A DNA stretch of 34,118 nt from CAZZNQ01 sp964655775 (GCA_964655775.1 CAZZNQ010000041.1:1-34118), one strand, 5' to 3'; positions 21,467 to 30,006 are shown, counted from the first letter of the stretch. Numbers and translations: made by a program. Notes: generated by a model not told the origin, from the letters alone.

Positions 21467-22369
21467 GTGGCGAAGGGTCGAATCGGCGGATGGTGGCTGC
21501 TCATCGCCTGCTGCATCGCGATTCTGGGGGCGCTTGGCGCCGCGGGCCGGCGGGGGGCAGACGCGCCGGAGATTCCGGGTGTTTCCTACGCACTGCTTCA
21601 ACGCACGCAGCCGCGCACGTTACGCATCCACCACCTGGAGGTGGACCTTAACCGCTGCGATCTGGAGATTGCAGCCGTGATTGCCGCCGATCCCGATGGG
21701 GAAGGTCCGGCCGAGGCCGTCCTTACGCCGCCCGCGTTGCTCGCAGCCGGGGACGGCACCGTTGCGTTCGTCAACGCTACGCCCTGGCGGTCCCTGCCGG
21801 ACGCCGAAGGCAACCGCAGCAGTGTCTGGGTGCCGGGCCTGCCGGTGGACGTCATCGGCCTGGCCGCAACGGGAGGCAAGCCCCGCAGCCTGGCGTCGCG
21901 AAGCCGATGTGCCGTCTGGACCGATCCTGAGGGCCGCGTACACGTCGGAACGCCACGGCGCGGGGACGAGATTGTGGAGGGAGTCGGCGGATTCGGCATG
22001 CTGGTGAACGACGGTCGCATAGTGCAGCCGCGCGACAGGCCGCAGCACCCGCGGACGGCCGTGGGGGTCGACGAGGGCGGACGGCGCCTGCACCTGGTAG
22101 TGGTGGACGGTCGCCAGCCCGGCTACAGCGAAGGGATGACCTGCCGGGAACTGGCGGAACTCATGCTGGAACTGGGCTGCTACGACGCCGGCAACCTGGA
22201 CGGCGGGGGCAGCAGCCTGATGATGCTCCGCGCGTCCGACGGAAGGATGAGGGTGGTGAACAGCCCCTCGGACCGCGTCTACGGCATCCCCGTCGCGCGT
22301 GCCATCCCCGTCGGCCTCGCCGTGCGTCGGAAGGCTGCGGAGGATGAGGATGGTGACGCCGGAACATAA
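21467..22369 (+). CDS. Phosphodiester glycosidase family protein (NAGPA domain)
   Basis: A 300-residue protein with an N-terminal hydrophobic segment (WWLLIACCIAILGALGAAG, residues 8-27) that would export or anchor it. The NAGPA domain is recognised by PRTAVGVDEGGRRLHLVVVDG (about 190-210), then SEGMTCRELAELMLELGC and the hallmark NLDGGGSS near 245. The domain is named after the mammalian enzyme that removes N-acetylglucosamine from mannose-6-phosphate diesters. Bacterial relatives act on sugar phosphodiesters in the envelope or exopolysaccharide, and the substrate here is unknown. The start is GTG at 21467 with AGGGGGG upstream. The last 20 residues are acidic and probably disordered. Confidence 0.9.
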   Translation: MAKGRIGGWWLLIACCIAILGALGAAGRRGADAPEIPGVSYALLQRTQPRTLRIHHLEVDLNRCDLEIAAVIAADPDGEGPAEAVLTPPALLAAGDGTVAFVNATPWRSLPDAEGNRSSVWVPGLPVDVIGLAATGGKPRSLASRSRCAVWTDPEGRVHVGTPRRGDEIVEGVGGFGMLVNDGRIVQPRDRPQHPRTAVGVDEGGRRLHLVVVDGRQPGYSEGMTCRELAELMLELGCYDAGNLDGGGSSLMMLRASDGRMRVVNSPSDRVYGIPVARAIPVGLAVRRKAAEDEDGDAGT

Positions 22370-22414
22370 GGCTTCTCCTGGAAGCATCTTACGTCACATG
22401 GATGCCGTTGCCTG

Positions 22415-22443
22415 TTCTCAGCGCGCACTCGGTGCCCTATAAT
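22415..22443 (+). promoter_or_regulatory. Promoter of msrA
   Basis: TTCTCA (22415-22420) and a perfect TATAAT (22438-22443) are exactly 17 bases apart. The msrA ATG is about 97 bases downstream of the -10. Confidence 0.6.
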
Positions 22444-22539
22444 GGATGTGACGCTAGGGGGCGGTCCACTGGATCGGCTTCCCGCTCTGAGTTTGCAGAA
22501 AAGCGATCAAACGTGACACGAAATCCGTGAGGACGAACC

Positions 22540-23010
22540 ATGGAAACGGCAACTTTCGGCGCAGGATGCTTCTGGGGTGTTGAGGCCACGTTCCGAAAGC
22601 TCGACGGGGTCGTCTCGACGGCCGTCGGCTACGAGGGCGGGCATACCGACAATCCCACCTACAAGGAGGTCTGCTCCGGCTCCACCGGCCATACCGAGGT
22701 GGTCCGGGTCGAATACGATCCGGACGCGATCTCCTACCGCGACCTGCTGGACGCGTTTTGGGAGGCGCACGACCCGACACAGGTCGACCGACAGGGCCCG
22801 GACGTCGGCAGGCAGTACCGGTCCGTGATCTTCTACCACAGGCCCGAACAGAAGGAAGCCGCGCAGGCGGCCAGGAAGGCGCTGGACGAGTCGGGCCGAT
22901 ACCGCCGCCCCATCGCGACCGCCATCGAGCCGGCCGCGACGTTCTGGGAGGCGGAGGACTACCACCAGCAGTACCTGGAAAAACGCGGCCGCACAAGCTG
23001 TCGGTTCTGA
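22540..23010 (+). CDS. msrA: Peptide methionine-S-sulfoxide reductase MsrA
   Basis: The 156-residue protein reduces the S epimer of methionine sulfoxide in oxidised proteins. The active-site motif GAGCFWG puts the catalytic cysteine at residue 10. Other family marks are VGYEGGHTDNPTYKEVCSGSTGHTE (about 29-53), DPTQVDRQGPDVGRQYRS and AEDYHQQYL. A resolving cysteine is at residue 154 near the C-terminus. At 156 residues it is the short form without the N-terminal extension of E. coli MsrA, which suits a cytoplasmic enzyme recycled by thioredoxin. GGACGA precedes the ATG. It is convergent with the oxidoreductase-fold gene. Confidence 0.96.
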   Translation: METATFGAGCFWGVEATFRKLDGVVSTAVGYEGGHTDNPTYKEVCSGSTGHTEVVRVEYDPDAISYRDLLDAFWEAHDPTQVDRQGPDVGRQYRSVIFYHRPEQKEAAQAARKALDESGRYRRPIATAIEPAATFWEAEDYHQQYLEKRGRTSCRF

Positions 23011-23025
23011 GCGGCACACCGTCGC

Positions 23026-24060
23026 CTACAGTACGACGGCCTCGCCGACCTCGGCGGAGGCGATGGCGGCTTCGTGCAGCTTCATTGCGCGCACTATGTC
23101 CGCCGGGTGGCACTTCGGATCGGCGTCTCCCCGGACGGCGGCCAACAGGTTCGTCCAGAAGCCCTGGACCTTCTCGGGTGCGGCATAGCGGCGTTCCTCT
23201 CCGTCGGTCCGGGCCGCCGCGACGCCGTCCAGTGCCGTGAAGGTCACGTTCCGTGAATGGAGCACCCATCTTGGGAGGCCGGTTCCCAGGTGACGGGAGC
23301 ATTGGACGACCACCCACCCACCGTTCCGTAGCGCGATGTAGAGCATATAAGACCTGTCCGGTGAGCCACTTACGGGCTGCTGGAGATGGGCGCTGACGCT
23401 CTTGATGTCCTCCCGAACCAGCATGCGAACGCGATAGAGCAGGCCCATGCCCGTGCGGCTGAGTGCGCCGTCAGGCGAGACATCCACGCGCGTGTCCGGC
23501 TCAAGGAGGTCCGGCTCGTCGTCGGCCATTGCGGCAAGCAGATCGGGCATCTCGATCATCGGCGTCTCGACCGGTTCGGGCGCGGGCCAGAAACAGAAGG
23601 CTCCGTATACGCCGGCCGCGTTCTCCCCGCTGACGGCCTCCTGCAGGGCGAGCAGGTCTGGATCGTCGCCCCAATCCACGTCCATCGTCGCCACCAGGCC
23701 ACTCCTCAAAGCCGTCTTCATTACCCTTTCGGCGTCCACTGCCGTCTCGCAGAAGGGCGGTCGCAGGAGCGCGTGCTTGCCGGCGTTCAGTGCCCTGACG
23801 GCGAAATCCCGGCGCAGTTCCACGGGGCCGTCCACCAGCACCAGATCCACCGCCTCCTGGCGGAGCATCACGTTGTAGTCCGGGTAGTAGTCCACGGGGC
23901 GCTCGTGCGCGCCGGCATTGGGCAGACCCTCGTCGCAGAAGGCGGCCAGCTCGATTCCGTCGCGTGGAAGTTCATCGCGTACGCCGTCGACGGCGTCGGG
24001 GCCCACGCCCACAACGCCCAGGCCGACCGGGGAGTTGCCTGCGGTATCCTCAGAAGTCAT
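23026..24060 (-). CDS. Gfo/Idh/MocA-like protein lacking the usual catalytic lysine
   Basis: A 344-residue protein with the layout of Gfo/Idh/MocA dehydrogenases. An N-terminal Rossmann segment VGLGVVGVG is followed by a strand with VDLVLVDGPVELRRDFAVRALNAGKHALLRPPF. In active enzymes the last part reads GKH-x-x-x-EKP; here it is RPP (residues 100-102), so the catalytic lysine is replaced by proline (P101). A C-terminal alpha/beta domain (about 150-330) follows. A loss of dehydrogenase activity or a binding role is likely. It is the last gene of the surE/lipoprotein/oxidoreductase group: 48 bases separate it from the lipoprotein gene. Confidence 0.75.
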   Translation of the reverse strand: MTSEDTAGNSPVGLGVVGVGPDAVDGVRDELPRDGIELAAFCDEGLPNAGAHERPVDYYPDYNVMLRQEAVDLVLVDGPVELRRDFAVRALNAGKHALLRPPFCETAVDAERVMKTALRSGLVATMDVDWGDDPDLLALQEAVSGENAAGVYGAFCFWPAPEPVETPMIEMPDLLAAMADDEPDLLEPDTRVDVSPDGALSRTGMGLLYRVRMLVREDIKSVSAHLQQPVSGSPDRSYMLYIALRNGGWVVVQCSRHLGTGLPRWVLHSRNVTFTALDGVAAARTDGEERRYAAPEKVQGFWTNLLAAVRGDADPKCHPADIVRAMKLHEAAIASAEVGEAVVL

Positions 24061-24108
24061 AGAAAGTCCCCTGGTGTAGTCTTAGGTTGAAAGGGCGCCG
24101 TCTTGCAC

Positions 24109-24603
24109 TTATTGCGCTGGCGGGATTCGTACCACGTCCAGCTTGCCGGTCTCGGAGTCATACTTGTAGGCGTAGCCGCTGGGGACCGACTGCAGGGCCG
24201 CGCCGCGCCACTGCTCGAGTTCCTTGAGCGAGTAGGGGTAGCGGCCTTCGAGCGCCTTGAACTGGTTTATCTCGTTCTGCGTCTGGGCCAGCCGCGCCTG
24301 GCTGGTGATGTGGCGAGGCACAGTGATCGTGGTGGCCCGCAGGTAGTTGGCCGGGGCCTGGATCACGCTGTCGCCGTAATCATCCGGCTGCCTGGCGGCC
24401 CTGGGCGGCTGTGGCGCCTTCCGTTCCGGGGCCGGTTCCTGGGGAACCGGCTTCGGAGCGGCCTCCTTCACCACAACGACGCGGCCGCCTCCCGCGTCGG
24501 CGTCCTGGTTGCTTTCGTCGCAGGAGCAGCCCGTCGAGGCTGCCACAGCGAACAGTGCAATCACGGCGAGAAGTGTTCGACGGGTGATATGTATAGCTCC
24601 CAT
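24109..24603 (-). CDS. Lipoprotein with Pro-rich linker and small C-terminal domain
   Basis: The 164-residue product has a lipoprotein signal: MGAIHITRRT, a hydrophobic stretch LLAVIALFAVAAS and a lipobox-like STGC with the candidate lipid cysteine at residue 26, followed by a second cysteine. A Pro/Ala/Lys-rich linker (about residues 45-72) suits a periplasm-spanning tether. The C-terminal 70 residues (ALEGRYPYSLKELEQW and SGYAYKYDSETGKLDVV) resemble the pilin-like or 'prepilin-core' motif seen in many envelope proteins of Planctomycetota and related phyla. I do not assign a function. The ATG at 24603 has GGAGAG eight bases upstream. An ATG at 24633 that overlaps the surE stop is the alternative and would add ten residues before the signal. 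Confidence 0.75.
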   Translation of the reverse strand: MGAIHITRRTLLAVIALFAVAASTGCSCDESNQDADAGGGRVVVVKEAAPKPVPQEPAPERKAPQPPRAARQPDDYGDSVIQAPANYLRATTITVPRHITSQARLAQTQNEINQFKALEGRYPYSLKELEQWRGAALQSVPSGYAYKYDSETGKLDVVRIPPAQ

Positions 24604-24629
24604 GGCTTTTCTCTCCTCTCCTTGGTCGG

Positions 24630-25400
24630 TCATCGCGGGCTGTCCGTGCCGCGAAAGGCCGCGCCGCGCAGCCGGTCCAGCGATTCCCAGTCCGTCAGGT
24701 CCAGCCTCAGCGGCGTGATCGAAATCTCGCCGGCCTCCAGGGCGGCTGCGTCCGAGTGGGGCGGCGGCAGGTCGGCCCCGGTGGTCGAGTCCAGCCAGTA
24801 ATGAACCCGCCCGCGCGAACCTTCCGCGCGGCTGTACTGGCCGGGCGGGAACGCCGTGCTCTGACTGCTGAAGCAGAGCGGGGGCGTCTCCGACCCCAGC
24901 CGGGGGATGTTCACGTTGAACACCCAGGGCTCGGCAACGTCTGCGTCCACCAGGTGCCGCAGCACGCGCACCGCCTGCCGGGCCACCTCGTCCATCGCGC
25001 CGCCGTTATCCTGGCTGGTCGAGATCGCCAGCGAAGAAACTCCGTAGAACGCGCCTTCCAGCGCCGCGGCGACGGTTCCGCTGTAGAAGATGTCGACCCC
25101 GACGTTGTAGCCGGGGTTCACGCCGCTGACGACGAGGTCGGGCAGCGAATCGAACACCTCCAGCAGGGCGAATTTGACGCAGTCGGCAGGGGTGCCGCTC
25201 ACGGCAGTCGCCTCCGCTCCGTCGGCCAGATGAACCGTTTGGGCCCGCACGGGCACCATGTAAGTGATGGCGTGCCCGACACCGCTGGCTTCGGTGTCCG
25301 GGCAGACCACCTTGACGTGGCCGAAGTCCTGCAGCCGGCGCCGCAACGGAGCCAGCCCCGTCGCAAAGGGCCCGTCGTCATTGGTCAGCAGAATGTCCAT
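24630..25400 (-). CDS. surE: 5'/3'-nucleotidase SurE
   Basis: A 256-residue protein that dephosphorylates nucleoside 5'- and 3'-monophosphates using a divalent metal. The metal ligands are visible in canonical positions: D8 and D9 in ILLTNDDG, S39 in EASGVGH and N95 in VSGVNPGYNVG. The C-terminal part (SITPLRLDLTD) is the family end. The ATG at 25400 is chosen because family members begin M-x-ILLTNDDG. The frame stays open 49 codons further upstream, to a TTG, without matching the family. A promoter at 25554-25582 gives a long leader of about 145 bases. Lipoprotein and oxidoreductase-fold genes follow on the same strand. Confidence 0.95.
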   Translation of the reverse strand: MDILLTNDDGPFATGLAPLRRRLQDFGHVKVVCPDTEASGVGHAITYMVPVRAQTVHLADGAEATAVSGTPADCVKFALLEVFDSLPDLVVSGVNPGYNVGVDIFYSGTVAAALEGAFYGVSSLAISTSQDNGGAMDEVARQAVRVLRHLVDADVAEPWVFNVNIPRLGSETPPLCFSSQSTAFPPGQYSRAEGSRGRVHYWLDSTTGADLPPPHSDAAALEAGEISITPLRLDLTDWESLDRLRGAAFRGTDSPR

Positions 25401-25553
25401 GCGGTCCCGCCACCCGCCAACGTCGCCAACGTGCACCCTCAAACCTTCTTCCGTCAAACCGACAGCCGCCCGCCACTGTGCATCCGGCGCGCGCGGCGCT
25501 GCAAACTCGCGTAGGAAAACGACATGCAGGGCGCTCTCGCCCCGCAATTCCTC

Positions 25554-25582
25554 ATGCTAACACAGGCCCTACAGGCAGTCAA
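25554..25582 (-). promoter_or_regulatory. Promoter of surE
   Basis: TTGACT (25577-25582) and TAGCAT (25554-25559) are 17 bases apart on the minus strand. Confidence 0.55.
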
Positions 25583-25696
25583 GACTTGGAAGCGCCCGTC
25601 GCGCTAAGGGGGCTCCACGCGACTCAGGGGGAGGAAGCACATCGCTTGTGGCCGGCTCGTGGGCGAGCACGTGCCGCCCCCGTGGGGTTTCCGATA

Positions 25697-25726
25697 TTGC
25701 CCCGGAGTGCCCGCGTGCGGTATAAT
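25697..25726 (+). promoter_or_regulatory. Promoter of the ybhP-like gene
   Basis: TTGCCC (25697-25702) and a perfect TATAAT (25721-25726) are 18 bases apart, about 46 bases before the ATG at 25773. Confidence 0.65.
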
Positions 25727-25772
25727 GACTATTGGGGAATCGAGTCTCACCCAAGGGAAAAGACGTTCCAAC

Positions 25773-26552
25773 ATGAACGACGAATCGGTCTTGCGTCTTC
25801 TGACCATCAATACACACAAGGGTTTCTCGCCCTGGAATCGTGACTTCGTTCTGCATGAGCTTCGCGACTCCATCCAGGCGACCTCGGCGGACGTGGTGTT
25901 CCTGCAGGAGACCGTCGGGCACAATGCCCGCAAGGCGCAGGAGTACGACCACTGGCCGGAGCAGCCGCACTACGACTTCCTGGCGGAATCCGTCTGGCCC
26001 GACCGCGCGTACGGACGCAACATGATCTACCCGCACGGCCATCACGGAAACGCTATCCTGTCGCGCTATCCTATCCGGCGACACGAGACGGTGGACATCT
26101 CCACGAACCGCGTCGAGAAACGCGGTTTCTTGCACTGCGAGATCGACGTGCCGGCCCACCCGAAAGCGCTGCACTGCATATGCGTGCATCTGAGCCTTTT
26201 CGCGGTGTCGCGGCGCAAGCAGTTGAGGATGATTGCGTCGTACATGGACGAGCATGTTCCCGCGGGGGCGCCGGTGACCATCGCGGGGGACTTCAACGAC
26301 TGGTCGGGGAGGAACGTGGCGCGATTCGCGCGATCGCTCGACCTGCACGATGTCGCCAAGCACATCCAGGGCCACGCGGTTCGCACGTTCCCGTCCTGGC
26401 TGCCCGTGCTGCCGCTGGACCGCGTCTACTCGCGCGGCATGCGGCCGGTCGCCTCGCAGAAGCATCCCGCCGCGCGCACGACCCGGCTGTCCGACCATGC
26501 GGGACTTCTGGTGGAGGTGGTGCTGGAGTCCCCGGCCGGCGTTGTGCACTAA
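25773..26552 (+). CDS. ybhP: EEP-family metal-dependent hydrolase, YbhP-like
   Basis: A 259-residue protein of the endonuclease/exonuclease/phosphatase fold. The catalytic residues of the fold are visible: N13 in LLTINTHKGF, E46 in VVFLQE, a His in CVHLSLF, the Asp/Asn of AGDFNDW and the terminal RLSDHAGL. The segment GRNMIYPHGHHGNAILSRYP and the overall length strongly recall E. coli YbhP. In E. coli ybhP lies next to clsB (ybhO), a cardiolipin synthase; here a cardiolipin synthase likewise follows, 120 bases downstream. The partnership suggests a role in phospholipid metabolism, but the substrate of YbhP-type proteins is not known to me. No signal peptide is seen. It has its own TATAAT promoter. 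Confidence 0.88.
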   Translation: MNDESVLRLLTINTHKGFSPWNRDFVLHELRDSIQATSADVVFLQETVGHNARKAQEYDHWPEQPHYDFLAESVWPDRAYGRNMIYPHGHHGNAILSRYPIRRHETVDISTNRVEKRGFLHCEIDVPAHPKALHCICVHLSLFAVSRRKQLRMIASYMDEHVPAGAPVTIAGDFNDWSGRNVARFARSLDLHDVAKHIQGHAVRTFPSWLPVLPLDRVYSRGMRPVASQKHPAARTTRLSDHAGLLVEVVLESPAGVVH

Positions 26553-26672
26553 GCTCTGCCTGATCGGTCGTCGGTGCGGGTGCAGGCGGCCCGCCGTTCG
26601 CTCAGCGGGAACCGGAGGCGATTCTGAAGGCGGAGGTCGTGTCGGCGCACAGGGGAAAGGGCTTCTCCCGGC

Positions 26673-28043
26673 ATGTCCGCGATCAAGTGGATATACATCC
26701 AGCTCCTGCCCATCCTGGGCTTCGTCTGCGCGCTGATTCTGTTGGTGCACATCCTACGCAAGCGCGAATCGCCGGCCAGCACTATGGCATGGCTGCTCGC
26801 CATCCTCTTCATACCCTACGTCGGCGTGCCGCTCTACATCATGTTCGGCGGCCGCAAGGTCAAGCGCCTGACGCGCAACCGCCGGACTGTGCCCCGCGAG
26901 ACCTCCGTTGAGGTGGACGGTGCGCCGCCGAAGAAGGTCGCCGTTTTCCCGTACCGAACGGGCAACGCGGTGTCCCTGCTTCCGACCGGCCGCAGCGCCT
27001 ACGAGGCCATCCTGCAGGCCATCCACGGCGCCAAGGAAAGCATATACATCACCACCTACATCTTCGGCAAGGATCAGACGGGCGAGGCCATTCTGGAGGC
27101 CCTGGTGCGGCGGCTGAGGGACGGTGTGGAGGTCCGCCTGGTCCTGGACGCCCTGGGCTCGCGGAAGGTCTCCGAGAGTATGCTCGCCGACTTTCATGAG
27201 GCGGGGGGCCGGTCCGCGTTCTTCATGCCCATGCTGCACCTGCCGTTTCGCGGTCGGGCGAACCTGCGCAACCACAGGAAGATAGTGCTGGCGGACAGGA
27301 AGGTGGCCGTCATCGGCGGGATGAACCTGGCCCGGGAATACATGGGTGCGGGCGACGATCACACGCGGTGGACCGATCTGGCGCTCACCTTGCGCGGCCC
27401 TGTGGTCGCCGACCTGGAAGACGTGTTCCTGTCCGACTGGGCGTTTGCTTCGGACGAGGAGTTGGAGCCGATTCCGCCGAATCCGCCCTACGAGGACGAC
27501 GGCGAAGGCGTGCCGCTGCAGGTTGTGCCCAGCGGACCGGATGTCTCGACCGATTACCTGTATGACACGGTGCTGACGAACATCTTCTCGGCGGAACGCC
27601 GCATCTGGATCGCCAGTCCCTACCTGATACCCGACGAGATGCTCACCAAGGGCCTGTGCATCGCGGCGGGTCGCGGCGTGGACGTACGCATCGTCGTCCC
27701 GCGGCGGTCCGACCATCGCCTGGCTGACCTTGTCCGCCGCGGGTACCTGCGCCAGATTCAAGACGCGGGCGGGCGTGTAATGCTGTTCACGCCCGGCATG
27801 ATGCACGCCAAGCTGATCCTCATCGACGACGCACCCGCCATCATCGGCTCGATGAACGTGGACATGCGCAGCTTTTTCCTGAACTTCGAGATCGCCGTCT
27901 TTGTCTACTCCGGCCGCGCGGTGACCGAACTGGAGAGGTGGGCGCGCGACCTGATGGTGCATTGCCGGGAGGGCGTCGCCCCGACATCCACGCCGGTGGA
28001 GTTCATGGAGGGCATCGGCCGGCTGCTGGCGCCGCTGCTGTAG
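26673..28043 (+). CDS. cls: Cardiolipin synthase (phospholipase D family)
   Basis: A 456-residue protein that condenses phosphatidyl groups to make cardiolipin at the membrane. Two N-terminal helices (about residues 5-26 and 38-58) anchor it, followed by the GGRKVKRL junction typical of ClsA. The two HKD motifs are intact: NHRKIVLADRKVAVIGG with H201 and MHAKLILIDDAPAIIGS with H378. It therefore has the active Cls layout (two TM helices plus two PLD domains), although it sits beside a ybhP-like gene, as clsB does in E. coli. The Shine-Dalgarno is modest (AAAGGG, 11 bases upstream). It is convergent with the M28-like gene, with 22 bases between the stops. Confidence 0.93.
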   Translation: MSAIKWIYIQLLPILGFVCALILLVHILRKRESPASTMAWLLAILFIPYVGVPLYIMFGGRKVKRLTRNRRTVPRETSVEVDGAPPKKVAVFPYRTGNAVSLLPTGRSAYEAILQAIHGAKESIYITTYIFGKDQTGEAILEALVRRLRDGVEVRLVLDALGSRKVSESMLADFHEAGGRSAFFMPMLHLPFRGRANLRNHRKIVLADRKVAVIGGMNLAREYMGAGDDHTRWTDLALTLRGPVVADLEDVFLSDWAFASDEELEPIPPNPPYEDDGEGVPLQVVPSGPDVSTDYLYDTVLTNIFSAERRIWIASPYLIPDEMLTKGLCIAAGRGVDVRIVVPRRSDHRLADLVRRGYLRQIQDAGGRVMLFTPGMMHAKLILIDDAPAIIGSMNVDMRSFFLNFEIAVFVYSGRAVTELERWARDLMVHCREGVAPTSTPVEFMEGIGRLLAPLL

Positions 28044-28065
28044 TCCACCGCTCGGCCTCCGGCCG

Positions 28066-30006
28066 TCAGGCTCCGTCAGCCGGTTCCAACACCTCCAAGT
28101 ATCCGTGCTCCGCCAGGAACAGGCAGTCGGCGAGCAGGCGCTCCCGGTTCAGGGGCCTGCCGCGGAAGTACTCCTCCTCCCGCAGCACCCGCAGGAGGTC
28201 CTTCCGGCCGTCCATCCGGGCCAGCACGTTGTCCAGCGTCGTATCCAGCTCGCGTCGGTCCCCGGGTTTCTCGACGAACGCCTGGCTCATCGGGAAGGTG
28301 GGACGCGTGCGAGAGAAGACGAGTTCGGACGCCCGTCGGTCAGTGTCGCTCAACTCATCCGACTCCCCGTCGGCATCGGTTAGGCCCACCTCGGCCAGGA
28401 GATCCTCGGAGAAAGCCTTCAGCCGCGCCGCCTCTTCATCAAAGTCGGACCCGGCCCAGCGCGACAGGTCTGCAAAGCGCTTCAGCACCTTCTCGCGGCG
28501 AAACGCCACGGCGCGCGCGGCTTCGCCCGGCCGTTCGGCGGCCTGCTGCATGCCTTCCCGCAGGTAGAGGCGTCCCTCGTCCTCCACCTGTTGCCCCAGT
28601 GTCTCGGCGTCGGCCGGGCCCAGGCTGCAGAGGTAGTGGGGCAGGCCGGCGTGCAGGGCCGTCATGGCGTTCAGTAGCTCGGGCCAGACCTTCCCGAAGT
28701 CGTTCTCCGAGTTGTGCCAGTACGGCCCGCCGGGGGTATGGAAGTGGAACGACGGACCGCCCACCATCGGGTCGCCGAGAAACGCGTCGTTGCCGAAGTA
28801 GCCGGGCAGGAACTCGTAGGCGAACGGCGGCTGCGGGACTGTGGATGCGTTGAGCCGGCGCCATGTCCGCGAGGACGAGCGCAGACAGAGGTCCACCGCC
28901 CGGCGGACGGGGCGCTCGCTGAACAGCGGATTGGCGTCCGGACTCATGTAGAGGCCGGCGGGCAGACCCGATACGCTCTGCCGGAACGTCACGCCGTCCA
29001 TGACGAACGCCGCCGCGAGACTCTTGCCGCGCTCCATCAGCGTCTTCAGCACGGCCGTGAAGCCGTACAGCTCCAGCGTCATTACCACCCGGATGGTGCG
29101 GCGGGGTGGCGGGAGTTCTCCTTTCCTGACGAGGTCGATCAGCACCCGTAGGGCCGTCATCGCGGCGGCCGCCCCGGTGGAGTTGTCCGTGCCCAGCGGC
29201 TCGAACAGGTGCGCGGCCAGCCACAACTCCTCTTCGGGAAGCTCGCTGCCGCGAAGCGTGCCGGTGGCGGCGTAGAGAGTGCCGGGCTCTTTGCGGGCCT
29301 TCACCTCGGCCCGCACCTTCACCGTGCCGTCCACCAGCAACTCTCGGAGCCGAAGTCCCACCCGGGGCGTGATGCAGAGCCCGAGAAGGTCGCGGTTGTC
29401 GGCGCCGTGGAACCATTCGGGCGATTCCTGGAAGCTGTTCACCCAGAACAGGCCGTCGGGCGTGACGAACGGGTCCTTGACGAAATCCGCGACGATGCCG
29501 ATGCCGCCTCGGTCGCAGACCTCGCGGTAGATCGCCTTCGGGAACCTGTATGGGTTGGCCAGCACGAGCTTGCCTTCGACGCTGTGACCCTCCCGCATCA
29601 TGTTTTCGGTCACCAGCTCGGTCACGACGCCGCCGGGCGGCGTAGCGGCGGACCACATGGCGAGATGGAACGGGCTGCGACCGCGATCTGCAATCACCGG
29701 GTCCGGCAGCGCGCCCTTGGGGCTCACCACCTCCAGCCGGGCGCTCTCCGGATACCATGCCAGGGGCAGACGCTTGTCCCAGTAATCGGCCCGCCCGTCG
29801 GCCGGGAAATCCATCATCTCCACGTCATCGGCGCCGGCCTCCCGCAGCGTCTCCGTGCAGAAGCGGGCCGACCTCTCGAACGCGTCGAACCCGAACGGCC
29901 GCTCGATGTCATACAGGCGCCGCGTCGTCTCGAGCACTCTCCACTGGAAGGGCACCTCGGCTACCCGGAGCAGCGTCTCCTCCAGACCCGGTTTCCGGTC
30001 TTTCAT
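28066..30006 (-). CDS. M28-like zinc aminopeptidase, paralog of the fusion protein's N-terminal half
   Basis: The 646-residue protein has the M28-type ligand set H266, D274 (in TDNSTG), E312 (in TLELYG), D337 (in FVMDGV) and H431 (in YWHNSEND). The first three occupy exactly the same residue numbers as in the fusion protein at 17015-19651. Flanking segments also align: SPFHLAMWSAATPPGGV here against SPWHVVQWSASTPRGG there. The family cleaves N-terminal amino acids or removes acyl groups. A charged helical region (about 480-600) leads to a C-terminal winged-helix-like segment (RKDLLRVLREEEYF... LLADCLFLAEHGYLEVL). There is no AAC(3) domain. It is the last gene of a three-gene operon: its ATG overlaps the ceramidase-like stop by four bases (ATGA). 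No signal peptide is seen. Confidence 0.83.
   Translation of the reverse strand: MKDRKPGLEETLLRVAEVPFQWRVLETTRRLYDIERPFGFDAFERSARFCTETLREAGADDVEMMDFPADGRADYWDKRLPLAWYPESARLEVVSPKGALPDPVIADRGRSPFHLAMWSAATPPGGVVTELVTENMMREGHSVEGKLVLANPYRFPKAIYREVCDRGGIGIVADFVKDPFVTPDGLFWVNSFQESPEWFHGADNRDLLGLCITPRVGLRLRELLVDGTVKVRAEVKARKEPGTLYAATGTLRGSELPEEELWLAAHLFEPLGTDNSTGAAAAMTALRVLIDLVRKGELPPPRRTIRVVMTLELYGFTAVLKTLMERGKSLAAAFVMDGVTFRQSVSGLPAGLYMSPDANPLFSERPVRRAVDLCLRSSSRTWRRLNASTVPQPPFAYEFLPGYFGNDAFLGDPMVGGPSFHFHTPGGPYWHNSENDFGKVWPELLNAMTALHAGLPHYLCSLGPADAETLGQQVEDEGRLYLREGMQQAAERPGEAARAVAFRREKVLKRFADLSRWAGSDFDEEAARLKAFSEDLLAEVGLTDADGESDELSDTDRRASELVFSRTRPTFPMSQAFVEKPGDRRELDTTLDNVLARMDGRKDLLRVLREEEYFRGRPLNRERLLADCLFLAEHGYLEVLEPADGA

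Larger units (their letters stand above)
25401..25772. other. Divergent intergenic region between surE and the EEP gene
   Basis: About 370 bases with no separate gene. They contain a minus-strand promoter for surE (25554-25582) and a plus-strand promoter for the EEP hydrolase (25697-25726). The surE side (25401-25547) keeps an open frame continuous with surE, noted under that gene. Confidence 0.6.
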
